From: Poecilobothrus nobilitatus
Taxonomy: Eukaryota > Arthropoda > Insecta > Diptera > Dolichopodidae
Reading direction: 5' to 3'
Assembly: GCA_947095535.1 (NCBI GenBank)
Contig: OX352774.1
Span: 38,828,496 to 38,892,495 of the forward strand
DNA length: 64,000 bases
In this document: piece after piece, positions 23,701 to 35,542 of the stretch
How the letters are laid out: the number at the start of each line of letters is the position of its first letter
Numbering within the stretch: the first letter of the stretch is position 1
Translations under genes and position numbers: made by a program
The notes under the pieces: model-generated
Databases searched by the model: none
Told to the model about the DNA's origin: nothing
Seen by the model: only the letters and a program-made list of their open reading frames with translations

Positions 23701-25155
23701 AAGGATTTCTTTGCATAAAGTTATTGTAGTTTTAGATAACAGAAAGAGGTATTTTAGGAAAATAGGATAAAAACGTATATTTGAAAGGTAAATTGGAAGT
23801 GAACCTGAACAGGTTCTTTAAAAGGTTACAAATTATATTATATAATGGATTATATCTGTTGGACAGGAACATATTAAACGGATGTATTTCAGCAGTTCTT
23901 TCAATAAATGATTTTCCGTAATCAATTTTGAACCATCCAGATTCCAGACATAACATTGTAGAAATGAATACTTGAGGTTGAAATTGTTCAAAAGGAGACA
24001 TTATTGAATTTAATTTCGTAGAATAAGTCTCTTTGCCTACAATATACATCTAAAAGAGAGATTTAACTTAAAAAGTTCAACTGAAACAAAAATTTGATAC
24101 AAAAACGAATTTCCAAATCAAATAAAAGATATATTTCAAAAATTAATAGAGTTACTAACGCGATTTTTCAAATTTCAAAACATGCTTTTACAAATTACTA
24201 TTATAAACGAAATGAACACTCCTACGAATATAATGCTTCTATATGAAATTAATTAAACTACCAGTCCAAGATGTACGAAAATGATATGTGCACAAGATAC
24301 TGTATTTCGCGGCATTACTTTAATTTACCGATTATACTGTATGGTGAACAGTAAATGATCATTGATTATCGGTACAATATTAGTAAAAAAAATGTCACTA
24401 AACTAACAGTATAATACTACACTTTATAATATTACCTACTCATTAAAATAAATTTAAAATACATTTAAAATAAAATTTTATATACGATTACTTCGGATCC
24501 GATTTTTCTTTTCTTTTTTTTTTTCGTTTACTTATCATATATCCATTACACATTCTTTTGACAAAACTATTTAGTATATAATCTAAATGAATATCTAATG
24601 CATATTTTTCTTTACCTTTTAAAAGTAGTTTATCTATAAAAAAAAAAAAAAAAAACAATTGCTACAAACATATGTGTTAAATACACTTTTAACTACAAAT
24701 ATATATAAAGGAAAAAATAAAAAAATAGATTGTCGGGTGTGGTTCCTTCTTCCTTCTTCTTTCTTTTTTCTTTTGAATTTTTTTTTTTTTTTTTGTTTTA
24801 TTATATTAAGTTGAGATTTGATATGTGGGTAAAGTTCATTCATTCGTTACGTCTAAACTACTATCTTTACTATACCTTTATTTTAAGCTATTATTTCCTC
24901 ATAAAGAATGTGGTAAAAAGATGGTGTTTCGTGGTTCGGAAAGATTTTTTTTTTTTTTTTTTTTTGATTATAATCAAAGGATATACAATATACTCTTGTT
25001 CATTCGTTCCTTCATTTTCCAATTCTAACTGAAATTTAAATGTAAAGTAAAAAAAAAACTAATATACCAAAAAAAAAACAAAAAAAAAAACAAAAAACAA
25101 AAATAGAGCGGATTAGTATTTAAATATTCTGTAAATGTAATTTTGGTTCCTTTGC
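20800..25155 (-). other. Homopolymer-rich, 3'-UTR-like tract
   Basis: This is very dense in interrupted A and T runs (for example 21085-21106, 21189-21252, 21718-21735, 22328-22352, 24640-24656, 24945-24966 and 25049-25100), with a short tandem 'tttacgtac' x3 at about 21670-21695. In flies such texture is common in long 3' UTRs and large introns. It lies directly downstream, on the minus strand, of the candidate terminal exon at 25156-25221. I see no unambiguous polyadenylation site. The small open frames inside come from the homopolymers. Confidence 0.3.
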
Positions 25156-25221
25156 TTAACCAACTGTACTTTTGAATGCGGGAGCTAAATTGTCAGCAGG
25201 CACTGATTCTTCTATAGGTAC
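25156..25221 (-). CDS. Candidate 3'-terminal coding exon of an unidentified gene
   Basis: On the minus strand a balanced-composition stretch reads VPIEESVPADNLAPAFKST then VG and a stop (TTA at 25156-25158 on the plus strand). It is flanked by extreme low-complexity DNA on both sides. A possible splice acceptor ends 'tattaag' at 25222-25223, and a second one ('cctatag') is nine bases further in. Upstream is a (TA)n microsatellite rather than a normal pyrimidine tract, which weakens the call. Such an island ending in a stop and followed by UTR-like sequence is what a terminal exon looks like, but I do not recognise the peptide, and no other exon of the gene is evident nearby. The longer open frame running through (TA)n is not meaningful. 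Confidence 0.4.
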   Translation of the reverse strand, partial: VPIEESVPADNLAPAFKSTVG

Positions 25222-25222
25222 C

Positions 25223-25225
<3 letters not shown>

Positions 25226-25254
<29 letters not shown>
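25226..25254. repeat. (TA)n microsatellite
   Basis: About 29 bases of uninterrupted AT alternation lie immediately upstream (minus strand) of the candidate exon. Confidence 0.95.
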
Positions 25255-25257
<3 letters not shown>

Positions 25258-26394
25258 TTTTCCTTTTAAATGTAAAGAACACCTTCTACATATGTTCATA
25301 TATTGCACGTACATATTATTTAGTTGGTAAAGAAATTTTTTTTTTTTTTTAAATGCTTTGCTTCCACCTGTATACCGAAAGAACGCCTTTATACAAAAGA
25401 AAAATAAAAAAAAATATAGATAACGTGATAACAAAGGAATACAGAAACAGAAAACGCGAATTTAAATATAAAGGAAATTATTTTAATTTAAGATATAAAA
25501 GTATAAATGTAAAAATAAAAGAACTTAAAGTTAAACACATAAAATGTATTAAAATTTTTAAAAGATTTAAAAAATAAAAAACAAAAAAAAAAAAATAAAT
25601 AAAATCTGGATTTTAAATATAATTTCAAAATATATTAAAAGTAAGCCATTTTAAAAATATATTTAGTTTTTCTTTTTTAAATAAAAAGTTTTTCCTTATG
25701 AAACAATGCATTAAAATAAGGCAGGTTAAAAAATTATTTTGGTTTTGTTTTGAAAAATAAAATTGTAGAAAATATTTTTATTTAAAAGTATACATATTAT
25801 TGTCTTCAATTGATTTTAAACGTTTCTATTGATTTATTCGGAAACACCTAACCCTACCTACCATTTTTTACTTATATACATATATGTTAATACTACTAAC
25901 ATGAGATAAAAACAGATTTTTATGCAGAAAAGGGAAATATTGAGAATTAAAAATAAATATAAGAAAATGCTGTAATTTCTCATAAATATTATTTTTAAAA
26001 TAGCAATGAAATTGTACTACGTCGCATATTGTAGAATAAATTTTGAAACCGCAGCAATAGCATTTGTAATTGGTAGTAAAATATATCTTAACAGATTGTA
26101 AAACTTTTCATATACAATGATTAAAGCTACAAACCTTTAAAATGCTATTAGTTTCTTTTGTTTTTATATCACCTTTGATATAATGGTTGAAGCACAGATA
26201 TCAATTCAGATTTAATTAGTTATGATTTTTTTGTTATAATGATTGTATGTAATGTGCATACTAATGTACCTACCTATTCACTTATTTATATTCAGTCTTA
26301 ATTCAATTTCAGTTATTTATCTTTTCTCGGCATCTAACCCTTTTTTAAATGTTGATATCTGGGATTTCTTTATTAAAATGGCTCTTAAATTGTT
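25255..26394. other. AT-rich DNA, nothing recognised
   Basis: The lysine-rich open frame at 25353-25577 reflects A-richness. No repeat family or gene was seen. Confidence 0.45.
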
Positions 26395-26990
26395 ATTTTT
26401 ACGTCCGCTCGTCCGTCTGTCTGGGGGTTTACAAAACTTCTACATTGCTTGAAATAAAGCAATAAAATTTTAACTTCGGATAGGCAACACCAAAAAACTA
26501 ATTTTATGGAATAGCTTTTTTCTGTAGCCCCATCCTCTCTAAAAAGCCCCACAGCCCCAAAATTTTTACTTCGGATAGGCAACACCAAAAAATTAATTTT
26601 GTGGAACAACTTTTTTCTGTAGCCCCACGGATCTACAGCTCTACAAAATTGGAAAAAACCTTATCTTTAAATTGTTATAACACAGGTTCTATAAGGCATA
26701 TTTTCAATTTGCAAACGCCAAACGTTAACTGATTCTCTAAACTTTATAAATATGTATATATAAAATAAATATGTGGATTTGCCATGCTTGGGCACCTGTC
26801 CAAATTGTTTTGAAGTAATATACAAAAAGTAAAGTTGCAACATTACATTTTTGTTTGTGTTATATTTTTCTTCATATAGGGTTACCTTATAATTGAATAT
26901 GGAATATTTTTTAATTTTGAAAATGTGGTTTTTTGAAAATCCTTGGATTTTTCCATTACTTGTTTTTATTTTGTTGTCAGTAATCTACTA
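26395..26990 (+). mobile_element. HINE-B/C-type partial copy with internal duplication
   Basis: It starts with 'cgtccgctcgtccgtctgtc' and 'acaaaacttctaca', as in reversed family C. The block 'ttcggataggcaacaccaaa' plus 'ttttttctgtagcccca' occurs twice (about 26476 and 26571). The following part ('ttaaattgttataacacagg', 'caaacgccaaacg') matches the core of the long HINE-B at 40163-41748. The 3' terminal hairpin is missing. Confidence 0.6.
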
Positions 26991-26999
26991 GACTCTAGG

Positions 27000-27275
27000 T
27001 CAGTAGTATACTTATAAAACGTAGATGAATCAATTCGGCCAGAGTTGATGTTAAGTTCCCCTAGATTTATTTCTACCATGATACCACTCTGACGCAAGAA
27101 GTGGAAGCTTTGAAAACGGCCCGTAATAACACAAATAAAATGTCTTTTATCAGGTCTAGAGAGAGAAAGTATTCATTTCTATCTTTTTAAACTTAGACCT
27201 GGCCACAAGACTCTCGTTGAACTACCAGCTGCACCTACTAGCTGTTGCCCGCTGGCTAACTTAAGGAAGTTCTTC
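27000..27275 (-). pseudogene. LINE RNase H-region remnant
   Basis: The minus strand reads LASGQQLVGAAG, VLWPGLSLKR, a stop, then LSRPDKRHFICVITGRF and FLRQSGIMV. This follows the layout after the RNase H domain of many insect non-LTR polymerases: 'LA...GS... WPxxxxKR...LxSLSRxxLRxLVxVLTGHCxLxxHLxxxGI'. The LSR and TGH (here TGR) anchors are correctly spaced. It contains at least one stop and is a decayed fragment. The piece at 37200-37530 would be the next C-terminal portion of the same kind of protein. Confidence 0.5.
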
Positions 27276-28379
27276 TTAAAATTCTATTTGAGAATTTGAC
27301 CAAGTTACTGGACAGATGATATGTGGTGTATTCTTATTTTGTTGCTAGTTTCGTTCATTGCTTGTATTTAAAATAGCAGTTGATAAAAAATTCATCAAAT
27401 TTATATGGAAATATATACTTTGATATAAACTGTCCACTAAATATATATGTATAGTAGGTATAAATATGAAATATGGGAAAAAATTTCAAAAATAGTTGAT
27501 TCCATTTTTGTTTGAAAATTAATTCATATTTGTGTGCATGTACATACAAATTTTTAAAACTGAACTGACAGAATTAAGACTAAACTTGTATGATGTGAAT
27601 TAACCTTAATTCTTTTTCAGTTTAAATTGTAAAAGTTGTTAAACTTTAATTACATACATAATTTTAAAATATAATCTAATAACTTATAACATTGAAATCA
27701 AAATTTTAACGACAAGAAGGAACCAATTACAACGCTTTAATTCCCGTTGAAAAAACATGTTTTGTGGTTCATTTTAAAATTTATTAGATACACAGTTGAT
27801 ACAGTTTGTTTAATACAGTTCACTTTAATACAGTTTGAATTTAAATACTTCCACATACTATATTAATTTTCTAAAAATGAAAAAGAAAGTAGTTGACAAT
27901 TTTTTAAACATATACACGTCTTCCAATGAATTGGAATTTATAATATATATTTTATAACAAGATAGTATTGCACAATATGTTAGTTACCTCCACTTTTATT
28001 ATTATCTAAATAAAAAAAAAATAAAAACAAAAAAAAATCGATTTTTAATTTAAATCAGTAGATAGTAACAATAAAGTTTAAGTACATAACAATGAAAATG
28101 ATTACAATTACATTACCCTATAATGAAATTTTATATTTATTTATCAGAACCTTTAGGTGAACCAAGTAACTGAAAATATATTCAAAGTGTTTTTATTATT
28201 ACTTTTATTGTTTCTTTTTTTATTTTTATTTTATTTTGCTTTTAATTTTTTTTTTTATACGGTATTATATTTAAGTTCGAACATTTTTATTACCGTAATA
28301 TGGTTATTATTATTAGGTGATAATTTACAATTTTTTTAACAGAAACTTTTTCTTTATTTGAGAAATATATATTATTATG
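27276..28379. other. AT-rich DNA, nothing recognised
   Basis: A few short imperfect repeats ('ttaatacagtt') occur near 27800. No gene seen. Confidence 0.45.
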
Positions 28380-28478
28380 TAGTCCATCTATCTGTCATTT
28401 TGTTTATTAACAAAATAACATATGGACTATTAACAAAATGACTATGGATTATAAACATAATGACAGATAGATGAACTA
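28380..28478. repeat. 99-bp hairpin
   Basis: The left arm TAGTCCATCTATCTGTCATT plus TTGTTTAT pairs with the right arm (28451-28478) with two mismatches. The ~42-base loop contains 'ggactattaacaaaatgact'. Possible miniature foldback relic. Confidence 0.75.
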
Positions 28479-28565
28479 TTAGGTTAGACAATTTTTTTTT
28501 AATATATACAAATTACTTCGATTTTGAAAGTTTGTTTTGATATTTAAAAATATAAGTCAGAAAAT

Positions 28566-29791
28566 AAAACAAGGTATAATGTAAACCAAAGGTTTTTAAA
28601 AGCGCACATTTCCAAAACTCAATACAAACTGTTTAGAATTGTGAATTTGCACAAAAATTTGAAAATTTCATGTAATAAGAAAAAATGTGAAAATAGGACA
28701 TTTTTGAAATTTTGAGGGGCCGTAAGTCCGGAATCCTATATAACTAAGAAAAGCTGTTAACACACGTAAAAGTATATTATTGAACCTTTAATTTTCATGT
28801 TACAGGTGTCTAAAAATAGCAAATTTTCAATTTTTGAGGCGTAATAACTCTAAAAGAGGGGATGTTACCAAAAAATTTTCTGAGGAAACTTATACTAATT
28901 CTTTCTTGTCTCAAAATTTAAGGTTCCTATATAAAGGCGTGCCTGAGTTATGAAAAAAGAAATTTCATGCAAAATGTGGTTTTCACATAACGGTAAATTT
29001 AAATTGTAAATTACAAAATATTACATAATTTTGATATTGTTTTATATAGATAATAAAATTTTCGATCTCCTGGCGGTTTTAGATTGCAAAACTATTACGC
29101 AGAGCCTGAGATATATAAATCTGAAAATGGGGCTTTTTCGCAATTTTGAAGAGCTGCAACTTTGGAACCCTTTACAACTAAAATAAACCTTTAACACACG
29201 TTAAAATATATTACTGTAGCTTTCATTTTTATATCTTGCAGAAGTTCAGGTTCCTAGGTAACAGGTTCCTAAGTTACAGGTGTTTAAAAATAACAAATTT
29301 TCAATTTTTAAGCCCTAATATCTCATAAACAGGGGGTGGTCTTTCTTGCCTCAAAATTTCAAGCCTCTATCTAAAAGCGTGCTGGAGTTATGAAAGTAGA
29401 AAAATCATTCAAAATTTGGTTTTCACATAACGGTAAATTTAAATACTAAATTTAACAAAATTGTATAATTTTGATATTAATTTATAAAGTTAAAAGAAAT
29501 ACCTGTCGAATGACGTCTTTAGATTGAAAAAATCTTAAGCAGAACATAAGATATATGTATTTAAAAATAGGGCTTTTTCAAAGTTTGAGGGGCTGTAGCT
29601 CCGTAATGGATGGGGCTACATGAAAAAGTTGTTCCACAAAATTATTTTTTTTATGAAACCTACCCATCGTTAAAATTTTTTTTCGCTATCTTTAACGGTG
29701 TAGAAGTTTTGTAAACAGACGGACGGACGGACGGACAGAGTGAAACTAATAAGCACATTTTTTCAAATTTTTTTTGGAAATGTGCTAAAAA
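28566..29791 (-). mobile_element. HINE-C, long copy
   Basis: This is the reference copy of family C. Read on the minus strand, AGCACATTT pairs with AAATGTGCT at the 5' end (plus 29752-29760 and 29778-29786). Then comes a (CCGT)n tract (the ACGG repeats at about 29719-29739) and 'acaaaacttctaca'. A core with two related blocks follows. Near the 3' end GGAAATGTGCGC is inverted relative to the 5' GCACATTTCC. Then the hairpin AAACC-ttt-GGTTT (plus 28583-28595) leads into a closing 'ataccttgtttt'. This is the same order of parts as HINE-A and HINE-B with unrelated sequence. No coding capacity. Confidence 0.7.
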
Positions 29792-30413
29792 GATTAACAA
29801 AAAGTTGGATCAACGATTTGTTAAAAACTCATAAAAGTTCCGTGATCGGATAAATGAAAAAAACGCAACTATTGTAGCTAATAAATATAAACTACCAATT
29901 ATAAAATAAATGGCGTTTTCCTAGACCAATTAATTTTTGCTATATATATATATATCTTATAAATGTTGTGTCGTAATAATTGAAGGTTCTTATTGACAAG
30001 CAACGACAATGTTAAGTTTAGCAACAACCATTTTTAATGTAATGATATACTCCAATGCATTATTAATGATAACCTAACTGTTGAGTTTTAGTATTTACAT
30101 ATATAAGTATAACAATTTCAAACAATTAAATAATTACATCAACACATACGCAACTGCGATATGATTTGTCATTGTGAAGATTAAATTTCATCAGATTAAT
30201 TAGCGTCAATAAAATAAATATATGCAATTAGTGATAAATTACTAAAATAGCTTGCAGAATGTTTGAATCAAGTCAGCTATAGCAATTTTTAAGTGACAAT
30301 TTGTCAAGTAAACTAAATTTACAAAACTGAACTGACAATCTATGAGTATTAACTATAACTAGTAGTAGGTATTAGTATAAAAGTAATAGTTCTGTATTAG
30401 ATATGTCCTATCA
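29792..30413. other. AT-rich DNA, nothing recognised
   Basis: A short (TA) run lies at about 29939-29955. No repeat family or gene was seen. Confidence 0.45.
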
Positions 30414-30776
30414 GGGTCCGTATCGAAATCCCATTTTTCCAAATCCCGTAAATCAAAATCCCGCCAAACCAAAATCCCGTCAATTAAAACCCCGCCATAT
30501 CAAAATCCCTCAAATTAAAATCCCAATTTGATAAATAAAGGGATTTTGATATGGCGAAATTTTAATTGGCGGGATTTTTATATAGCGGGATTTTAATTGA
30601 CGGGATTTCAATACCGCTATATCACAATCCCTCCAATTAAAATCCCAATTTGATAAATAAAGGGATTTGACATGGCGAGATTTTAATTGGCGGGATTTTG
30701 ATATAGAGGTACATATTTTAATTGACGGGATTTTGATATAGCGGGATTTTAATTGACGGGATTTCAATACGGACCC
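30414..30776. mobile_element. Foldback element built of AAATCCC/GGGATTT units
   Basis: The ends are GGGTCCGTATCGAAATCCC and its reverse complement with one mismatch. The left third consists of 'caaaatcccg(c/t)caa' units and the rest of their reverse complements ('ggcgggattttgatata', 'aattgacggg'). The block 'caatttgataaataaaggg' occurs twice. Flanks TCCTATCA (30406-30413) and TCCTGTCA (30778-30785) look like an 8-bp target duplication with one change, which would suit a hAT-like integrase. Tandem units inside long inverted arms are typical of foldback elements. The minus-strand frame 30510-30767 is a by-product. Confidence 0.8.
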
Positions 30777-30785
30777 ATCCTGTCA

Positions 30786-33393
30786 AGATATTGAAAAGAT
30801 TCTAATCTGTTTTCTTAAAAATTAGTGCTTAAAACAGTGCAGGTGTTTTTGAATAAAGTAATTGGTAGTTTTAAACAGAGGAGTTTAAGAGCTTTAGTAT
30901 ATCGCTCCCAATACTTCTGGTAAAGAACAGGTGGATCTCACTCCTCTATCACATTGTATACGGTAGTAGGTAATATCTAAGTCTAAAAAAATATTTTTCA
31001 AAAAAATTCAAATCCAATTTCTATTTATTTATCATATCATGAAAATGAGTTTATTCCTTATTAACAGTTTTACGATAAAAAACGACAACTTGGTAAAAAA
31101 AAAAAAATTTTCTTCTAAAATATTAATGTAAAAAATTACCAATGACTTTAAAATAGAAAATTAGTTTCTTTTTTTAATACATGACTATTTCATTAAACAG
31201 TAAAAACATATATTATATACATATACCTATACTAACGAAAAATATAAGCTTAAAACTTTTTCTTGTTAAACATTTATAAACTACATCATAGAGAATTCCA
31301 ATGAATGAAACCAACATTCAATTTGTAATGCAATAAAAGTACATCAGTTCTATCATAACACATAAGCAATAATGTTCATTTTGTTGATTCTTTAGTATTA
31401 TATATTACATAAAAACACTATGAACGTGATAAAAATTTTTAAAATATAACGGTTGTTTTTACGCTTTTATTTTTACAGATTATTCCGTTAGGTACTCATT
31501 TTAAAAAACTTTAAATAGATTCCTTTCTGTAAAAGAAATTTCTGTCATGCATTTTCAAAGGATCAAAAGAATATAAAATGTGCAATACAATCGATTTAAA
31601 ATTTCTTAGCACGACCCGATTCTTAAAACTTAAATCTATTATTAATTTATTAATAATATTTTGTTATCTAAAATGTATATATAGCTTCCTTTTTTTTTTT
31701 TTTTACTTTATATAAAATAAATGAAATAGGTATTTAATATTAGATTTTATTATATACATATTATATGTACGTTTAATAGTGCTTTGAAAACAAGTGATAA
31801 AAATATTAATAAATTTTAAACTAGTTCATAAAAATAAAACTTAAGTTAATTTTATGAACATAATATTAATATTTAAGTTACTAAAAATTACAATTTCTAT
31901 AAAGAAAAATCTTTAAAAACAAAAAAAAAAAAAAAAAGACTACGGTAAAATGTTAACCCATTTAAAGAGGATGTGCATTAAATTATACGAAAATGAATTT
32001 TATTATCTATCCACTTCCATTTAATATTTAACTAAGAATCTGTATTTAAATGAAATGAAATTTTTTTATTTTTCCATTATTTTTTACAAAAATAGGATTT
32101 TTTGATTTTCTTTAATTCAAAATTAAATCTTGGAATTTCTGGTATCAGCTTACAAAATTTCAAGGTTTCAACTCAAAATTTTGTATATATTTTTCATAAA
32201 AAATAAAGAAAAATTTTTTTTTTACATTTTAGTATCTCAGCCATTGTAATACTTTCGAAAAGTAAAGAGAGTAAACATATTTTCTAGTATTATTGAACCT
32301 CAAAACCTTGTAATTTTAAAGTTTCATATTTAATTGTGCTGGAAATTTGCTAAGTATATTTCAATTCATATTATCCAATGGTATTTTGATAAATTGAAAA
32401 TTCAGAGTACATTTGGGGTTTTTTTTTTTTTTTGACACAGTGAATAAAAAATAAAAATTGTATAATATAAAATGGTTAGAAAATATTGAATTACTGGATA
32501 TAAATCCAATTATATAGCAATAACATGGTTATCTATTCCAACTTTTCGATTTTCAAAAAACAGAACTTTTGAGAACATTATGGGTAAACGGGATTAATTA
32601 GATATAAATTTTATTATATTATTAAAATAATAACTGGTAATTACTGATAACTTAATATAAACTACCTTTAATTCCCCGATTTTTATTTTATTATTGAATA
32701 ATTTAAAAAAAATATGTTTCACACAAATTATAAAATTCAAATTTTCATAAAAATTATTTTAGCTGCATTCATTTTTTTGCCCAGTAATGTACGAAATTAA
32801 AGATCTCTTTCGAAGCTTATAAGAAACTTTTTTTTTGGTGAAAAAGTAGTTGTAAGTTATTTTATCAAATACATATTTGCAAAGAATAAAATTTAAAAAA
32901 AATCATCTTTAAAATGAAATTGCATTCTCCCTTTGGATAAAATTGAAAAAAAAAAATCAACAGTTTTCGAGTAATTTCAAGCTTGGTATTTGGCATACTA
33001 TTCCATAAGACTAAGTCGTGTATTTTCATATAAAATCGGTGTAAGTTCTTTTTACTTTAAGTGTTCAGCCTTTTTATTATTCCACTTTATGTATAGTCGC
33101 AAAACTTGAATTTTTCCCAGCTACTTTGAACTAATAGTTTCAAAAACAGAAAAATAGAAAAATCTTTAAAATTTTAATCTTTCAATTTAAATTTAATTAA
33201 ATTTCATTATACTGTTCCGAATCATTCATGGCAACATTAGGTTTTCGTGTTTTGAATATGTTGTTATTGTTTTTATAATTTTTTTTTTTTCACAGCCACA
33301 ATAATTAGGTGACAATAATAGGTTTTCATTTCAAATTACCATTCCAAAAGTTTTACACTTATTAATTAAGGGATGTGTAATTATACCAGGCAG
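30786..33393. other. AT-rich DNA, nothing recognised
   Basis: Homopolymer tracts lie at 31690-31704, 31919-31936 and 32418-32434. No coding-like island seen. Confidence 0.45.
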
Positions 33394-33627
33394 CAGGTGC
33401 ATTATCGCGTAGTGCTACTTTCGCTAAACGAAAATTGAATTCGAAAATTTGGAACTTTGAAAATCAAAAATCGTAGGGTTGCGAATAGGAAATTAAAATT
33501 TTGATACTGGTGCCGCCTAACTATGTAAGCATTATGTAGTATAAAAAACTTAATTTTGCACTCGCAACGGTGTGATTTTCGAATGCGATTTTTGTTTAAC
33601 GAAAGTAGCAGTACGCGGTAAGCACTG
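33394..33627. mobile_element. MITE-like element with ~40-bp imperfect inverted ends
   Basis: The left end is CAGGTGCATTATCGCG then 'tagtgctactttcg' and 'aaacgaaaat'. The right end reads the complement: 'gtttaacgaaagtagcag', 'tacgcggtaagcactg'. CAG...CTG termini recall hAT-type MITEs, but I see no clean 8-bp target duplication, so the superfamily is open. The interior has no open frame of note. Confidence 0.65.
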
Positions 33628-34586
33628 GGTAAACTGATGCATCACATGTATTACTGGGTAAATAGACATGCACATGTAGCTTACATTATTGAAATAAAAA
33701 CATTTTGACAACTAAAAATCAGTTAAGATGAACTTTTTAATGAGTTGAGTTTATTATGCCATCTATTCATCCAATCCTAAAAATTATTGAAATAATTTAA
33801 AAAAAAAAAAATTGCAACTTCTCTTTGTTAATAAAATACCATTAAAATCAACAATTTAATAATCAAAACTATCTGAGAAAATATTTAAAATACCCGATTA
33901 ATTAAAAAATATCAAAAATATTCCAAAATGATAGCATTAATGAATTTAATAGTTAAGTATATTATAATGATTTATAAAGATTATATTTAATAATATTTGA
34001 CTTATGAAAGATAAAATATCTTAAGGAGATTTAAAATATTATAATTTAGGAGCATACTAATAATTAATAAATTTTAAAAGTAATTAAAAACTTATTATTA
34101 AGTGTACAATTTAAATCATTAGAGAAAAAAAAAACATAATTAAATACCAAATCTATCTATTTAATCCTAGTAAACAAAAGTATAAAAAACTACCACAAAA
34201 TATTATATTACATGAATATACACATATATACATCCATTCATTTTCCAATTTCATTTTAATATTTATTTATTTTTTTTTTTAATTTTGAATTTATATTTAT
34301 TTTAATCCGAAATGTTTTAAAAAGTTTTATTCATTTACTGATACATGAGTATAATATACCTTACAATTTTTTGTTAAATAGATTTAATTACTAATGGAAA
34401 AAAAAAATCATGGTGATTGGTGGATAGTGGTAACAAGCTTACATTTATCTAAATTCAATATTTAAGGTTTTTGATGGTATAAAATTATTCCATTTCTCTT
34501 TTTCTCAGGATTTTTCATAATTTCGTCTGCATATTTCTGACTGAGTAAAAGAAAAAAATTATTTGTTTTTCTTTAATCTTAGATTA
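33628..34586. other. AT-rich DNA, nothing recognised
   Basis: Nothing recognised beyond A/T tracts. Confidence 0.45.
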
Positions 34587-35192
34587 TACAGGGTGTCCTG
34601 TGTTAACTTGTACATAGAGCAGAAGATGATGGGGAACATCACAACGAACAAAAAATTATATGGGTGGGAGGGGGGCCTAAACTGGACCCTTTTCGAGATA
34701 TGAGGGTTTAAAGATTTTTAGCGACTTTTCATAAAAAAATCTATAACTTTTGAACGGCTTGAAAAATAGAGAAATAAAAAACAAATATATTTCGTAGAGT
34801 AAGTTGTCAGCTTTAATTTATGTGTATTAATGATCCCCATATACCCAACAGTTACAAAGTTATAAAGGTTCAAAATAATTTAAAATGAAAAAATTATGTT
34901 TCAACCTCAATTTTCTTTTGAAAAAAATTGAACGCTGTATTTGGGTGTTTCAAAAGAAAATTGAGTTTGAAGCATAATTTTTTCATTTTAAATTATTTTG
35001 AATCTTCATAACTTTCTAACTGTTGGGTATATGCGGACTTTGGGACTTGGGTATATTGGGACTTGAAAAGTCGCTAAAAATCTTTAACCTCTCATAACTC
35101 GAAAAGGATCCAGAATAGATCCCCCCTCCCATATAATTGCTGCTCCCCATCACCTTCTGCTCTATGTGCATGTTAACGCGGGACACCCTGTA
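34587..35192. mobile_element. 606-bp palindromic MITE with TACAGGGTGTCC ends
   Basis: The ends are TACAGGGTGTCC and GGACACCCTGTA. The inverted arms run on through 'gttaac', 'acatagagcagaag', 'tgatgggga', 'cgagatatgagggtt'-like and 'tttttagcgacttttca'-like blocks to about 34920 and 34955, leaving a ~30-base centre. Almost the whole element is therefore one hairpin. ACAGGGTGTCCC-type ends are widespread in insect MITEs, and TA at both edges may be the target dinucleotide. It has no coding capacity. Confidence 0.85.
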
Positions 35193-35542
35193 CAATTAAA
35201 TACGAAAGATAAAATAGCAATAATTTAGTGTTTATTTAAATTAAAACACTATAGAATCACACAAGACAAACAACAAGAATATAAATCAATTTATAGAAAG
35301 AAATGTACTAAACTGATTAATCTCAGTTCAAATATACTATCTACTATTCTCAATTTTCTTAGCTCAGCTCAGTTGAATTTAATTAAAATATAAAAATTTA
35401 TTTTAAAATATAGCAATAAAACTACATTAAGTGCAACCTAAAAACACATAACAAAGTGAATAAAAAAGTACTAGACACAATAACAAGTAACAACACTAGA
35501 AAAAGCACTAGAAACATTACAATATTAGAAAAAGAATTTAGA
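35193..35542. other. AT-rich DNA, nothing recognised
   Basis: Short runs of 'agctcagctcag' and several 'actagaaa' repeats. No gene. Confidence 0.45.

Noticed and set aside
23732..24049. Reading of the 105-codon frame as a mitochondrial-type ATP synthase subunit (phrase MSPFEQF)
   Set aside because: Only a short phrase is reminiscent; the rest does not fit and length and membrane pattern are wrong.
24634..25032. Several overlapping lysine- or phenylalanine-rich frames
   Set aside because: Products of A and T homopolymers.
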